Source: Oscillospiraceae bacterium (GTDB lineage Bacteria; Bacillota; Clostridia; Oscillospirales; Oscillospiraceae). From it: 41,930 bases of DNA. Location of the stretch: the NCBI GenBank assembly GCA_017469115.1, contig JAFUGY010000001.1, forward strand, positions 1 through 41,930. The letters run 5' to 3'. The translations under genes and the position numbers were made by a program. The notes beneath the pieces were generated by a model. That model did no database searches, had not been told where the DNA came from, and worked only from the letters and a program-made list of their open reading frames with translations. Below, one piece after another: positions 41,606 to 41,930 of the stretch (position 1 is its first letter; the number at the start of each line of letters is the position of its first letter).

Positions 41606-41930
41606 ATGGAACCAGGGAAAACCTTAACCGTTTCAACACTTGCCGCCTATTTTGACCACACACTGTTGAAGGCTTATGCGTCTCTGCCCGATTTTGAAGC
41701 CCTCTGCAAGGAGGCGCAAACCCATCATTTCTATATGGTGGCGGTAAATCCTGCGCAAGTGGCATTGTGCAAAGAGCTTCTGAAAGGCTCTCCAGTTCGT
41801 GTCGGAGCATCAGTCGGCTTCCCGCTCGGGCAGAGCACCGTTCGCACAAAAGTGTTTGAAGCGGTGGATGCCATCGAAAACGGAGCGAATGAGATTGATT
41901 ATATGATCAACCTTTCGGAGCTGAAAAACC
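41606..41930 (+). CDS. deoC: Deoxyribose-phosphate aldolase (5' part; runs off the window)
   Basis: DeoC splits 2-deoxyribose-5-phosphate to acetaldehyde and glyceraldehyde-3-phosphate in nucleoside breakdown. The window holds the first 108 residues of about 220. Typical motifs are present: FDHTLLKAYAS near residue 15, VNPAQVALCKELL, and VGASVGFPLGQSTVRTKV followed by ENGANEIDYMIN. ATG at 41606 has AGGAGA six bases upstream. The catalytic lysine of the Schiff base lies beyond the window. It has its own promoter after a terminator, so it is a separate unit. Confidence 0.95.
   Translation, partial: MEPGKTLTVSTLAAYFDHTLLKAYASLPDFEALCKEAQTHHFYMVAVNPAQVALCKELLKGSPVRVGASVGFPLGQSTVRTKVFEAVDAIENGANEIDYMINLSELKN

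Overview
The window looks like chromosome from an anaerobic, low-to-mid GC member of the Bacillota (Clostridia-like). The grounds are strong AGGAGG ribosome binding sites, sigma-A type promoters with 17-bp spacers, short lysine/leucine-rich signal peptides, a Mop-type molybdenum hydroxylase and Gram-positive-style exopolysaccharide genes. No rRNA, tRNA, CRISPR array or transposase gene was seen. The species cannot be named from this sequence.

Region 1 (1-8.1 kb) is a molybdenum-hydroxylase locus. A minus-strand Mop-type aldehyde oxidoreductase runs off the left edge, preceded by a small unknown gene. Divergent from it is a tight plus-strand operon: a MobA-like nucleotidyltransferase fused to a ModE DNA-binding domain, a histidine phosphatase fused to an HD domain, an XdhC-family factor with unusual domain order, a CobW-like GTPase, a radical SAM protein that I believe is the TrsS type, and a TIGR04076-type small protein. 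The operon ends at a strong terminator. I infer a maturation pathway for the hydroxylase or its cofactor.

Region 2 (8.1-14.1 kb) holds L-arabinose isomerase without other arabinose genes, a DUF2804 protein and a spermidine-synthase-like protein. It then holds a small insertion-like segment bounded by two copies of a 41-bp repeat. That segment carries a RelB/DinJ-YafQ toxin-antitoxin pair and the 3' part of a DUF4143 ATPase gene. Several inverted repeats follow.

Region 3 (14.1-20.7 kb) is molybdenum supply. A di-domain molbindin is divergent from modA-modB-modC, a MoeA-like protein, a NifS-type cysteine desulfurase, moaC, mogA and a MoaE-like gene. A shared motif (CGAAT followed by an A/T-rich half) lies beside the promoters of the hydroxylase, molbindin and modABC units, which suggests one regulon. 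The ModE-domain protein of region 1 is the obvious candidate regulator.

Region 4 (20.9-37.5 kb) is an exopolysaccharide cluster. UDP-glucuronate 4-epimerase and a UDP-glucose dehydrogenase carrying an N-terminal Xre-type HTH domain are on the minus strand. On the plus strand are a membrane phosphoesterase, two Wzz-like chain-length proteins (the second fused to a degenerate GGDEF domain), a Wzy-like polymerase, a TagB/F-like transferase, three glycosyltransferases, a Wzx-like flippase and the initiating sugar-phosphate transferase. The content fits a Wzx/Wzy pathway making a uronic-acid-containing polymer.

Region 5 (37.5-41.9 kb) holds an ABC substrate-binding protein and permease with no ATPase gene beside them, a D-aminoacylase-like amidohydrolase, a small unknown protein and the start of deoC, which runs off the right edge.
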